NCBI GenBank assembly: GCA_949825045.1
Contig: OX463818.1
Coordinates: 26,986,906 to 27,050,905, forward strand
DNA from: Argyresthia goedartella
Taxonomy: Eukaryota; Arthropoda; Insecta; Lepidoptera; Argyresthiidae
Reading direction: 5' to 3'
Length of the DNA: 64,000 nt
The notes beneath the pieces were generated by a model. That model made no database searches, was not told the origin of the DNA, and was given only the letters and a program-made list of their open reading frames with translations. This document shows positions 33,356 to 42,205 of the stretch, piece after piece (position 1 is the stretch's first letter; each line of letters opens with the position of its first letter). The position numbers and the translations under genes were made by a program.

Positions 33356-33366
33356 AAGCCAGGACT

Positions 33367-36300
33367 ATGGGACGTGTGCTGGCTGGCGGTCAAAATGTCC
33401 CAATTATGATATCACAGGCAAACGACGGGAATAGTCTGGTTGTCAATGGAGAAATCTGTGGAATACCATGTCTCCTTACCATAGACACTGGAGCTTCTCG
33501 GACTGTGATCAGCTCTCGGCTACTGAGACACCTGACCAGAGATCATCTAGTCCGACCTAGGCATCTCCAGCTGCAAACTGCTACCGGCCAGTACATTTCC
33601 GTCCAAGGAGAACGAGAGTTAGCTGTGAAAATAGGTGAAAAAGAATACTGGCATAAAGTGATCGTTGCTAACATCGTCGACGACTGCATTATTGGATTGG
33701 ATTTTATGAGGAGACATGACTGTAAAATCGACTTAAAGGTTGGAGTTCTAAAGTTTGGAGTTGATGAGATTCCTATACAAGGTGGAGTAAATGGAAATGT
33801 TTACTGTACCAGGAGAACCATTCTTCAACCAAGGTCACAGGTTTTAGTTCCAGTGAAATTGCCGAACTCCACAAGGCCACAATCTCACCGCTGTGTTGTG
33901 GTAGAGAGGTTGGATGCTGATAAACCGTGGATAACAGCCCGTACAATGGTAACCACGGCATCTACAGCATTTGTAAGGATCCTTAACCCAAGCGACACGG
34001 AATGCGTTCTCAATAAAGGAACGCTGGTCGGATCATGCCAAGAAATTTCTTGGATAAGAGGCTGCCGAGAATCTGAGGTAAACGTGAAACCTGGTCATGT
34101 TAAGCCTTCAATGGATGTTGAAAAATTACTAAATGACTCCAGGGAGCACCTTACCGAGGAGGAATTCCTTAAGGCGCGTAGCTTACTGCTACGATATCGC
34201 AACGTCTTTTCTTCGCATGATGATGACATTGGAAGAACTGAAGTGGTTCAGCATGAGATCGACACTGGGGAAACTATGCCTATCCGACAGCGCCCTCGGA
34301 GAGTTCCAGTAGCTCGGGAGAAGGAGGTTGAGGGCATGATCGAGGAAATGCAAAGAAGCGGCGTTATTGAACCTTCAACAAGCCCGTGGTGTTCTCCCGT
34401 AGTTTTGGTTAAGAAGAAGGACGGCACCATGAGATTCTGTATCGACTACCGTCGACTTAATGATGTAACCAAGAAGGACAGTTATCCACTTCCACGAATC
34501 GACGACACTTTAGACACATTGAACGGAATGAAATGGTTTTCAACGTTGGATCTGAAAAGTGGCTATTGGCAAGTCGAAATCAAGGACAAGGATAAGGAGA
34601 AAACGGCCTTCTCTACTGGCAAGGGACTCTGGCAGTTCAATGTTATGCCATTTGGACTGTGTAATGCACCAGCCACATTTGAGAGATTAATGGAACAAAT
34701 ATTAGCTGGACTTCTAGGAGAAACTTGCTTGGTCTATTTGGATGACATCATTATCGTTGGTAGAGACTTCAACGACCACTTGAATAAATTGGAGCAGGTG
34801 CTAGGCAAACTACGAGGGGCAAATCTGAAACTCAGTCCGAAGAAATGCTCGTTTTTCAAACGTAAAGTGAATTACTTGGGACACGTGATTTTGAAGGACG
34901 GCATCCAGACAGATCCTGGGAAGATTAGCGCCGTGAAGGATTGGCCGACGCCAAAAGACAAGACTGCAGTACGTGCCTTTTTGGGGCTTTGTTCATACTA
35001 CAGACGTTTTGTGAAGAACTTCTCGGATATAGCAAAGCCTTTGCATCAATTAACGGAAGAAAAGCGATCATTTGACTGGAACGAACAATGTGAGTCAAGT
35101 TTCAACGAGCTTAAAGGAAGACTTTGTGAAACGCCAATATTGGGGTATCCAAACCCGGATGAGGATTTCATTGTGGATACAGATGCTAGTAATACTGGAA
35201 TTGGAGGTGTCTTGTCGCAAAAGAAAGGAGATAACGAAGTTGTGATTGCATATTTCAGTAAGTCATTGTCAAAACCAGAGAGGAATTACTGTGTAACTCG
35301 GACGGAATTGCTAGCAGTTGTCAAGACGTTACAGCATTTCAGCAAATACCTGCTGGGCAAAAAGTTTCGTATCAGAACTGACCATGCTGCTTTAAAGTGG
35401 TTGCTAGAATTTAAAAACCCCGAGGGACAAGTGGCGAGATGGATTGAACAACTGCAGGAGTATGATTTCATCATCGAACACCGTAGTGGGAAATCACATG
35501 GAAATGCTGACGCCCTATCACGTAGACCTTGTGCGGACAACTGTAAACATTGCTCAAGACAAGAAGGCAAGGAATGTGTTCGAATGATGAGAACTGATAC
35601 GGTTAGCGACGAGTGGAGTGATGAAATCATGCAGCAAGCGCAACAAGAGGACCCTGACGTGAGACCCATTTTTGATTGGATTAATGCTGGCGCACCTAAA
35701 CCAAGATGGTGTGATGTAGCTCCTATGAGTGCGGTAACAAAAAGCTACTGGGCACAATGGGATAGCTTGGTTATGCATAATGGCGGTCTATGTAGAAAAT
35801 GGGAATCAACAAATGGGAAGGATGCTTACCTGCAAGTCGTTGTCCCAAAGAAAAGGGTGAAAGAAGTTTTGAGAAGCTTTCACGATGGAACCTCCGGTGG
35901 ACACCTTGGAGTAAAAAGGACCCTAATGAAAATTCGGCAACGTTTTTATTGGATTCACTGCCGAGAAGATGTTGAAAATTGGTGTAAACGATGCACTAAC
36001 TGTGCATCAGTCAAGGGACCGCATACCCGTAGCCGAGGAACGCTCAAGTTGTACAACGTAGGAGCTCCTTGGGAAAGGGTTGCATTAGATGTCGCAGGAC
36101 CTTTCCCAGCATCGGACTCCGGAAACAAGTACATTCTTGTCGTGATGGATTACTTCACGAAGTGGCCTGAAGTATTTGCCATTCCTAATCAAGAAGCGGT
36201 AACCATAGCTGAAAAGTTAGTGAACGAAGTATTCTGCCGGTTTGGGGTACCACTCGAAATCCACAGTGATCAAGGAAGAAACTTCGAGTCTGCGGTCTTT

Positions 36301-36966
36301 CAGGAGACTTGTCGCATAATGGGAATTCATAAGACGAGGACTACGGCGTATCATCCACAGTCAGATGGAATGGTTGAGAGATTTAACCAGACACTGGAGA
36401 GACATCTAGCCAAGGTCGTTGAGAGCCATCAAAAAGATTGGGATCGGCATATCCCCCTCTTCCTGTTGTCTTATAGGTCCGCAACTCACGAAAGTACTGC
36501 GGTTACTCCATCGTATGCGAATTTTGGAAGAGAACTCCGTCTGCCTGCAGATCTCCTGACTGGACGTCCGCCCGATATACCGAGGACCATCACGGAATAT
36601 GCAAATGATTTGCGGGATCGGATTGATGATGTTCACAGCCTGGTACGTGAACACGGGCTCCACGCTAGCATAAAGATGAAAACCCGATATGACCGGAAGT
36701 CTTATCAAGTGGGTTTTGAGGAAGGTTCGTTGGTGTGGCTACATAACCCTATGCGACGAGTAGGAAAGTCCCCGAAACTATCTCCGAATTGGGAAGGGCC
36801 TTACAAGGTAGTCACCAAAATAAACGACGTCACGTATCGAATCCAGCGGAATCCTCGTAGTCCGAGCAAGATTGTTCATGTTGACCGGCTAGCCAGATAC
36901 CACGGAAATAATGATGCTCGGGACGAGCATGTCTTAGGAGGGGGTAGTGCTACGCCGGTAGGTTAG
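33367..36966 (+). CDS. pol: Pol polyprotein (protease, RT, RNase H, integrase) of the intact Gypsy element
   Basis: 1199 residues from the first in-frame ATG; probably translated as Gag-Pol by -1 shift. Retropepsin has DTG at residues 40-42. Reverse transcriptase includes RFCIDYRRLND, a TLDLKSGYWQV block and the catalytic YLDD at residues 457-460. RNase H begins FIVDTDASNTGIGGVLSQ and ends with DHAALKWL. Integrase has an HHCC zinc finger (FHDGTSGGHLG...CKRCTNC) and a complete D,D-35-E triad at D908, D968 and E1004. A C-terminal GPY-like module (NWEGPYKVV) follows. The reading frame ends 19 bases inside the 3' LTR. No stops, frameshifts or lost catalytic residues were seen. Confidence 0.95.
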   Translation: MGRVLAGGQNVPIMISQANDGNSLVVNGEICGIPCLLTIDTGASRTVISSRLLRHLTRDHLVRPRHLQLQTATGQYISVQGERELAVKIGEKEYWHKVIVANIVDDCIIGLDFMRRHDCKIDLKVGVLKFGVDEIPIQGGVNGNVYCTRRTILQPRSQVLVPVKLPNSTRPQSHRCVVVERLDADKPWITARTMVTTASTAFVRILNPSDTECVLNKGTLVGSCQEISWIRGCRESEVNVKPGHVKPSMDVEKLLNDSREHLTEEEFLKARSLLLRYRNVFSSHDDDIGRTEVVQHEIDTGETMPIRQRPRRVPVAREKEVEGMIEEMQRSGVIEPSTSPWCSPVVLVKKKDGTMRFCIDYRRLNDVTKKDSYPLPRIDDTLDTLNGMKWFSTLDLKSGYWQVEIKDKDKEKTAFSTGKGLWQFNVMPFGLCNAPATFERLMEQILAGLLGETCLVYLDDIIIVGRDFNDHLNKLEQVLGKLRGANLKLSPKKCSFFKRKVNYLGHVILKDGIQTDPGKISAVKDWPTPKDKTAVRAFLGLCSYYRRFVKNFSDIAKPLHQLTEEKRSFDWNEQCESSFNELKGRLCETPILGYPNPDEDFIVDTDASNTGIGGVLSQKKGDNEVVIAYFSKSLSKPERNYCVTRTELLAVVKTLQHFSKYLLGKKFRIRTDHAALKWLLEFKNPEGQVARWIEQLQEYDFIIEHRSGKSHGNADALSRRPCADNCKHCSRQEGKECVRMMRTDTVSDEWSDEIMQQAQQEDPDVRPIFDWINAGAPKPRWCDVAPMSAVTKSYWAQWDSLVMHNGGLCRKWESTNGKDAYLQVVVPKKRVKEVLRSFHDGTSGGHLGVKRTLMKIRQRFYWIHCREDVENWCKRCTNCASVKGPHTRSRGTLKLYNVGAPWERVALDVAGPFPASDSGNKYILVVMDYFTKWPEVFAIPNQEAVTIAEKLVNEVFCRFGVPLEIHSDQGRNFESAVFQETCRIMGIHKTRTTAYHPQSDGMVERFNQTLERHLAKVVESHQKDWDRHIPLFLLSYRSATHESTAVTPSYANFGRELRLPADLLTGRPPDIPRTITEYANDLRDRIDDVHSLVREHGLHASIKMKTRYDRKSYQVGFEEGSLVWLHNPMRRVGKSPKLSPNWEGPYKVVTKINDVTYRIQRNPRSPSKIVHVDRLARYHGNNDARDEHVLGGGSATPVG

Positions 36967-37748
36967 GTCAAAAACTTTGAACGTCAATTTCAGTGCTTTA
37001 GAGGCGTTTTCAGCAGGCTGAAAAGTCATTTCAGGCCGTTTCAGAAGTTACTCTATCACATACCTAAAGATCGAAATTTCACCCAAGTTGCCGTCGTTTT
37101 CAGGCGCCTGAAACATGTTTTCAGTCCGTTTCAGGGCACCCTCTATCAGATGACGCCATAACCTGAAAACCCGTTTTCAGGCGTTTTCAGGACCCCTTAT
37201 GGGCCTCTGAAGCACAAATCGTTATATGGCGAAATATCCGGTAGGAGTGACAGAGATAGCACTACTAGAAAGAGATAGCTATACTGGGAACATTCGAGAA
37301 GTGTGTGACAGAGATAGCACTACTAGAAAGAGATAGCTATACTCGGAACATTCGAGAAGGGAGTGACAGAGAGAGTGCACCATTAGAGAGAGACATATAT
37401 GGTCTCGAATGTTCTCGGCCCGCACGCTGGTCCTTACTAGAATATTCGCGATATGTGTGGACAATGTGTCCAGAGCGGCTCCGCGGGATATAAAAGGCGC
37501 CGACGTCCGGCGCGAGTTAGTTACATTTTAACTGCGATCGAGTGCTAGTACAAGGATAATCGGAGAGAAAGACTCTTCGTGTGAATAGTGAGTGCATAAT
37601 TAGTGAAATAGTGTGTGTGTTTTAATTAGTGGATTTTAAGTACAGTTCGTGTGAATTGTAAGTGCGTAATTTGGGTAATAAAGTGAGTGTTTTATTTAGT
37701 GGATTAATTCGTGCTTATCTATCAAATACGAACCCCACGCTCGTAACA
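36948..37748 (+). repeat. 3' LTR of the intact Gypsy element
   Basis: Virtually identical to the 5' LTR, with TATAAAAG at 37489-37496. Followed directly by the ATAT duplication and resumption of the envelope relic. Confidence 0.9.
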
Positions 37749-38149
37749 ATATCTTACATTCGTTTTTATGTTCACGTTATCAGAAATAATATGCAGTTGA
37801 GTCTCACCAACAGTTCTATTCCTTGATTACAACAGGGGTGCGCCCAACGCCCAACTGCAACTTAGTGTGTGTGGGATGACTGGGTTTACCCCAAATTGAT
37901 GTTAAATCGCTTTTTGTTTGCGCATTCAATTTAATCAAAAATCAGACCTCCATAATTGAATGTCACCATAACATTTTGAAGAGACACGAAAAAGCTATGA
38001 ACAAACTATTTTTACTACTGCAAGAACATCTGAGCTTCACTATCTAAATAAATTTTATACCAGATTAAATGAAGTAGCTAACATGACATATTTTAACATG
38101 ATAACAGTGGCCGCAACAATATTATCAAAATTGAGACATACATATACTG

Positions 38150-38191
38150 GATGGAAGTATCCAGTAACAGCTGTTACTGGATACTTCCATC
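38150..38191. repeat. Perfect 42-bp palindrome without spacer
   Basis: The two 21-base arms meet between 38170 and 38171 (centre CAGTAACAG|CTGTTACTG) and are exact complements. It lies in the envelope relic just after the helical region. TACTGGAT also recurs nearby, allowing an alternative shorter fold. Confidence 0.85.
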
Positions 38192-38432
38192 AACCTGCAC
38201 CATGGCCAAGAAGACACAATAATACTGAGTCAGGACCAACTTTTGCCTCAACACCACATGCATCGACACCGGTATAAAGAAAGAAAGAAAAGAAGGTTTG
38301 TGTGGTCTATAACTAAATTTGTTGGTACAGAACACACAAAATTATTGTGCATATTGAATATTTTCAACATGCACAATAATCATGTTCCTTTTGAAATCTG
38401 TATAATTAACACATCAAGCTCGCTATGTTTCT

Positions 38433-39172
38433 GTTACGGCTAAAGCTAGGTGTGAAACTAAACTTAAGTTTAGCCGGCTAGTGTTAAGATTAATTTCGAG
38501 CCTCGGCTAATGTCCGAAGTAATGTTCATTGCGATAAATGATTGCAACATTAGTCGGCTAAACTGCATTTTAGCCTCGACGCTGTTGAGGTTAAAGATGG
38601 GTGAGAAAATATGGTTGACATTAGCCGACTAAACTTAAGTTTATTTTTCAGTATACCTAGGCTAATGTTGAAAAATTACCGTATTATTCTGTAATTAGTG
38701 ATGATAATGATTCGGTAGCCGTAAACACTGCGGTACCTTAGGTGAAGGATAAAGGGGGTGAGCGAAGCGAAGCCCCCTTTATCCTTCGTGTTAGGTTGAA
38801 CATGTAAGAACCGCAAAAAATACTTATACTCGTCTCGATATAGTTTTTGTTGTTCTTACATGTTCAACCTAACACGAACCTTCACCTAAGCAACCGCAGT
38901 GTTTAGTCCTGATATTAGAAATAGCTATCTCATCTGAATAAAATTACCCCGCCCCGCTCCCCGCAGTCGCACGAATACTTCGTTGTCAACATTAGCTAAC
39001 AAATGTCCAACATTAACCAAAACGCATCAGCTATTGTGCAGTCTAGCCGATTAATGATGACATCGGTTATCACAAAGGAACATGACTTCGGACATTAGGC
39101 GAGGCTCGAAATTAATCTTAAGACTAGCCGGCTAAACTAAAGTTTAGTTTCACACCTAGCTTTAGCCGTAAC
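38433..39172. repeat. 740-bp foldback element with ~105-bp TIRs (hAT-like?) inside the envelope relic
   Basis: TIRs begin GTTACGGCTAAAGCTAGGTG and run about 105 bp with few mismatches. The flanking 8-mers ATGTTTCT and ATGTCTAT match at six of eight positions, weakly suggesting an 8-bp target duplication. Non-coding. A second foldback is nested inside (38722-38908). Confidence 0.75.
38722..38908. repeat. Nested foldback within the 740-bp element
   Basis: Arms starting TAAACACTGCGGT and containing TTAGGTGAAGG and TTCGTGTTAGGTTGAACATG pair across the centre. The left arm alone carries an extra perfect hairpin (15-bp arms 38744-38758 and 38773-38787, 14-base loop). Confidence 0.7.
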
Positions 39173-39436
39173 ATGTCTATGAAGAGAAACAATGCGATAA
39201 TAAATGGGTCACACTACAAGCTCAGAACAGCTGGCTCTATTTTTGCTGTTACGATTGTTTACTACGTGTAATATGTCAGGAACATATAATGGCAAGATCA
39301 GCATATTTAGCTGGAATTGTCACCGCAGGTCAAGGATGCATTATCAAACATGGTGACGCAACATTTAACACGCAGTCTACAGAGTCTACACATCAAAATA
39401 GCATATTTGTAAACCCGGAACAACAGTACCCAATCA

Positions 39437-39931
39437 ATGTGCGTACTTCCAGCAAAAAAAGTCGGGGTTTCGAAATTCTGAATATGCTAATAATTAGTAC
39501 TCTGTGAGAAAAATTAGTGCCCGAAATATGAAATTTGTGCTCCCACGGGATTTAGAGATAAATGCGATAAACACATTCTGCTGGGAGAACGTTCTCCTAG
39601 CATTTTTTTTTAAGCAAGTTGTATGGTAGGTAGCTTATATTGTAATTTTTATTTGTATATTTATATTGTATATTGTGCATAAATGTGCCCGAAGTGGGAA
39701 ATTTGTGCCTCTTATAGGAACAGAGTTATTAATTTTTCTGCTGGGGTAACGTTTGAGGGTTTTCTGTATCTCAGCAACGGCTGAATCTAGGGATATGAGA
39801 TTTTGTAAATTAGTTTTTAGTAATTAGTACACAAATTTCATATTTCGGGCACAATTTTTTCTCATAGAGCACTAACTATTTGGATATTCAGAATTTCGAA
39901 ACCACGACCTTTTTGCTGGAAGTACGCTCAC
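39437..39931. repeat. 495-bp MULE-type MITE with 9-bp TSD inside the envelope relic
   Basis: TIRs of over 100 bp begin (A/G)TG(T/A)GCGTACTTCCAGC. A perfect 9-bp duplication ACCCAATCA (39428-39436, 39932-39940) flanks it, the length typical of Mutator-like elements. Non-coding. Confidence 0.82.
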
Positions 39932-40022
39932 ACCCAATCAGAACTTGGGAGGCATAAATAATTTGACAAATCGAATGACTCACATAGCAACAATGAATGT
40001 GAAACCAGAAACAGACCCAGAC

Positions 40023-40231
40023 ACGACCTTCAAGTTGTAATCATCACCATTGACACCTTCATGAAAATGAAATTAGAAAATGCTAAAAAATAGTCTAGAG
40101 TCCTAAATAGTCCACCAAGAAAGAAAATTAGTCCACTTATAGTTTCTAAGTTATAGCTGTATATTTTTTGGCAGTGTCAAATTTCATTTTCATGAAGGTT
40201 TCAACGGTGAGGATTACAGCTTGAAGGTCGT
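40023..40231. repeat. 209-bp MITE with 8-bp TSD inside the envelope relic
   Basis: TIRs of about 55 bp begin ACGACCTTCAAG. A perfect 8-bp duplication ACCCAGAC (40015-40022, 40232-40239) flanks it, compatible with hAT-type mobilisation. Confidence 0.82.
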
Positions 40232-40538
40232 ACCCAGACTTGGTCAATTTACAGCAAAGAATTGAGGAGATAAAAGAACAGAGTACTGTGTTGTCACCCC
40301 ACGATTTACACCAGTACACCGTGTCATACACATTACACATTAGCTGTGATGATGGTCACAGTTGTCGCCGCAGGCTGCATGTACAGAGGCACACCACTGC
40401 CGTATATCATACAGGAGTAAAAGTACCTACAAGAGAATTTAAGATGAAACCTATGCCAAAGACAAGGGCAACGAGGAAAACAAACAGTTTTCCAAATGTG
40501 GCATTCAATATTTAAGTTACATTGATGATTTATATTCA

Positions 40539-40847
40539 TTTATCTACACACGTATCATAAACTCTCTTTACTGCGTCTAAAAACCGCAAATTAAGACCAG
40601 CATAATGTAAAACTATTTGGTAAAAACTCATCTCATCTGAAAACTTGTACATTAAGACCATAATGTAGAAAAAATTGTCAAATTATGACATTCAAATTAC
40701 GAACGCCGACGCCCGCCCCTAGTTTGTCTGTGAAGTTGGTACTACAGAACAAGCTAAACAACTGCAGAGCAATGATCAATGCCACAATGCCGGGCAAACA
40801 TGCGGTTCCTGAATACATCCAAGAGAGCTTATGATGTGTAGATAAAC
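40539..40847. repeat. MITE with TTTATCTACACAC TIRs, copy 1
   Basis: The ends are inverted repeats (TTTATCTACACACGTATCAT and, at the right, its complement). The body is about 85-90% similar, by eye, to the hAT-interrupted copy at 43762-46440. It starts 24 bases after the envelope relic's stop codon. Confidence 0.7.
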
Positions 40848-42205
40848 TAGTGTATGTAACTGTAAATAATTAGGTATTATGTAGCAGCCACATAAACTAC
40901 TATTACATTTGTTTTACATTTCGTCAGGTTATTTAAATTTTTGTTTTAAATTCTTTGTTTTTGGCAGCATGTACGGGTAGCATACCGCACCACTCATTAC
41001 ATTATAACTTTAGTCTAATAAACTCAACCAACAGTGAAGCGCGTCTTTTTATTAATTTCGCTCCGACCCGTACATATCGTTGTCCGTTTTAGTTTTGATG
41101 CCTTGGAAGGAAGTCAGTCCCAAAACTCTCACCAATGGCCGAGGTGACAACCTTTCCTTTAAACTTATTTTTGTAGTGGTCAACTCGCTCGCACGAACAA
41201 AAAATCTATGAAATACGGGTCGGACTCACCCACGATAGGTTTCGTACCGTCGTACAAGACAACCAACCTAAGGACAAAAATAACCGAAATATTCGCGCCA
41301 GTTTATTTTGGGAGAGATGACCAACGACTCGGGAAGAAGAAGGAAAACAAAACACGAGAATTTCATTATAGATCAATTTATTATAATAAGTAAATTATAT
41401 CCTAAGTCATATGTCTCGATCTATTCATGTACGGAACTTCCGTACAACAGAAAATACATCTTAAAGCCTATTGACTTACTTCTAATACATACACTTTTCA
41501 CTAATCAATTTCTCTTATGTTACCACCAAGTTATACAGCAGGTAAAAGATCTCATAACGTCCTGATTTTAAAGTGTAGAAGTCCTCGTAAGCGGGTCTTA
41601 AAATTCAAATTTATCGTGTTTTTGTTTAGATCCTTGGAATGTGACAAATTGAGTTTCTCAAAACCATGTGTGTGTTTAGAGAATTTAGTGCTTTGCGGGT
41701 GATAGTAATGGAGTTAAATAAATTAAACTTTGGATTTAACGTAACAGTTACGTTGATATCAAAAGCAGCGGTTCATTACTACAAACAAACACAAATTAAT
41801 ACACCATCACGACATCACTTTTTTTGGGGTCACATAGTAGCAAGACTTATGGAAATACGTCAACTAAATGAAGCAACAGAATCTACTATCGTTCATCAGA
41901 ACAGGTGTCCTTCGCATTGTGTAATATATCCATATATAACTCATTACGTCGCCTCATCTACTTTCAGAACAGGCATTTCGCGTGTTCGTGTGGAAGACGC
42001 GGTATGGCGGACTCAGCAGTGAAATGATCGCAGTCACTCACAACACAATAAAAGAGCCGCAACGGGATAAAGCAATCATTTGACTGGTTGGGAATTCCGC
42101 CAATGCGTCTCCCACACCCATACACAATATATAATTCTGCGATCCTACCCCGCCACGGCCGTACTAAAAGCAGGACGAAAGGTGGCAGTTGTAGTCCCCT
42201 ACGCG
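40848..42205. other. Sequence 3' of CPSF6: unassigned, with SINE-like core and possible poly(A) signals
   Basis: This is downstream of the CPSF6 stop on the minus strand and should contain its 3' UTR. TTTATT (AATAAA on minus) occurs near 41045 and 41376, but neither can be chosen from sequence alone. A GGGTCGGACTC...TTTCGTACCGTCGTAC core at 41215-41260 belongs to the same dispersed repeat family as 47481-47935. Confidence 0.4.

Larger units (their letters stand above)
31321..37748 (+). mobile_element. Full-length, apparently intact Ty3/Gypsy LTR retrotransposon
   Basis: LTRs of 801 bp (31321-32121 and 36948-37748) differ at only two positions that I noticed. A 4-bp target duplication ATAT flanks the element (31317-31320 and 37749-37752). 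A primer-binding-site-like TGGTGTCAGAAGTGGG follows the 5' LTR after two bases, and a purine tract AGGAGGGGGTAG precedes the 3' LTR. Gag (402 codons) and Pol (1199 codons) are both uninterrupted. Near-identical LTRs and open frames point to a recent, possibly still competent copy. It landed inside an already decaying envelope gene. Confidence 0.93.
30814..40515 (+). pseudogene. Solitary envelope-type fusion glycoprotein relic (errantivirus Env / baculovirus F-like), opened by four insertions
   Basis: Pieces of one envelope gene are recognisable in order. There is an ATG at 30814 with a roughly 20-residue hydrophobic signal-peptide-like start, then an N-terminal ectodomain to about 31180. A basic furin-type cleavage region and fusion-peptide-like segment lie near 31180-31230. 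A helical region resumes at 37753-38430, further ectodomain lies at 39181-39427, and a membrane-proximal and transmembrane/tail part ends at 40513-40515. Removing the insertions (31321-37748, 38433-39172, 39437-39931, 40023-40231) leaves about 1.8 kb, close to the usual length of these proteins. Frames change several times and stops occur, so it is dead. No gag or pol belonging to it lies beside it. A splice acceptor-like TTTTTTCAG is at 30574-30582. Confidence 0.65.
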
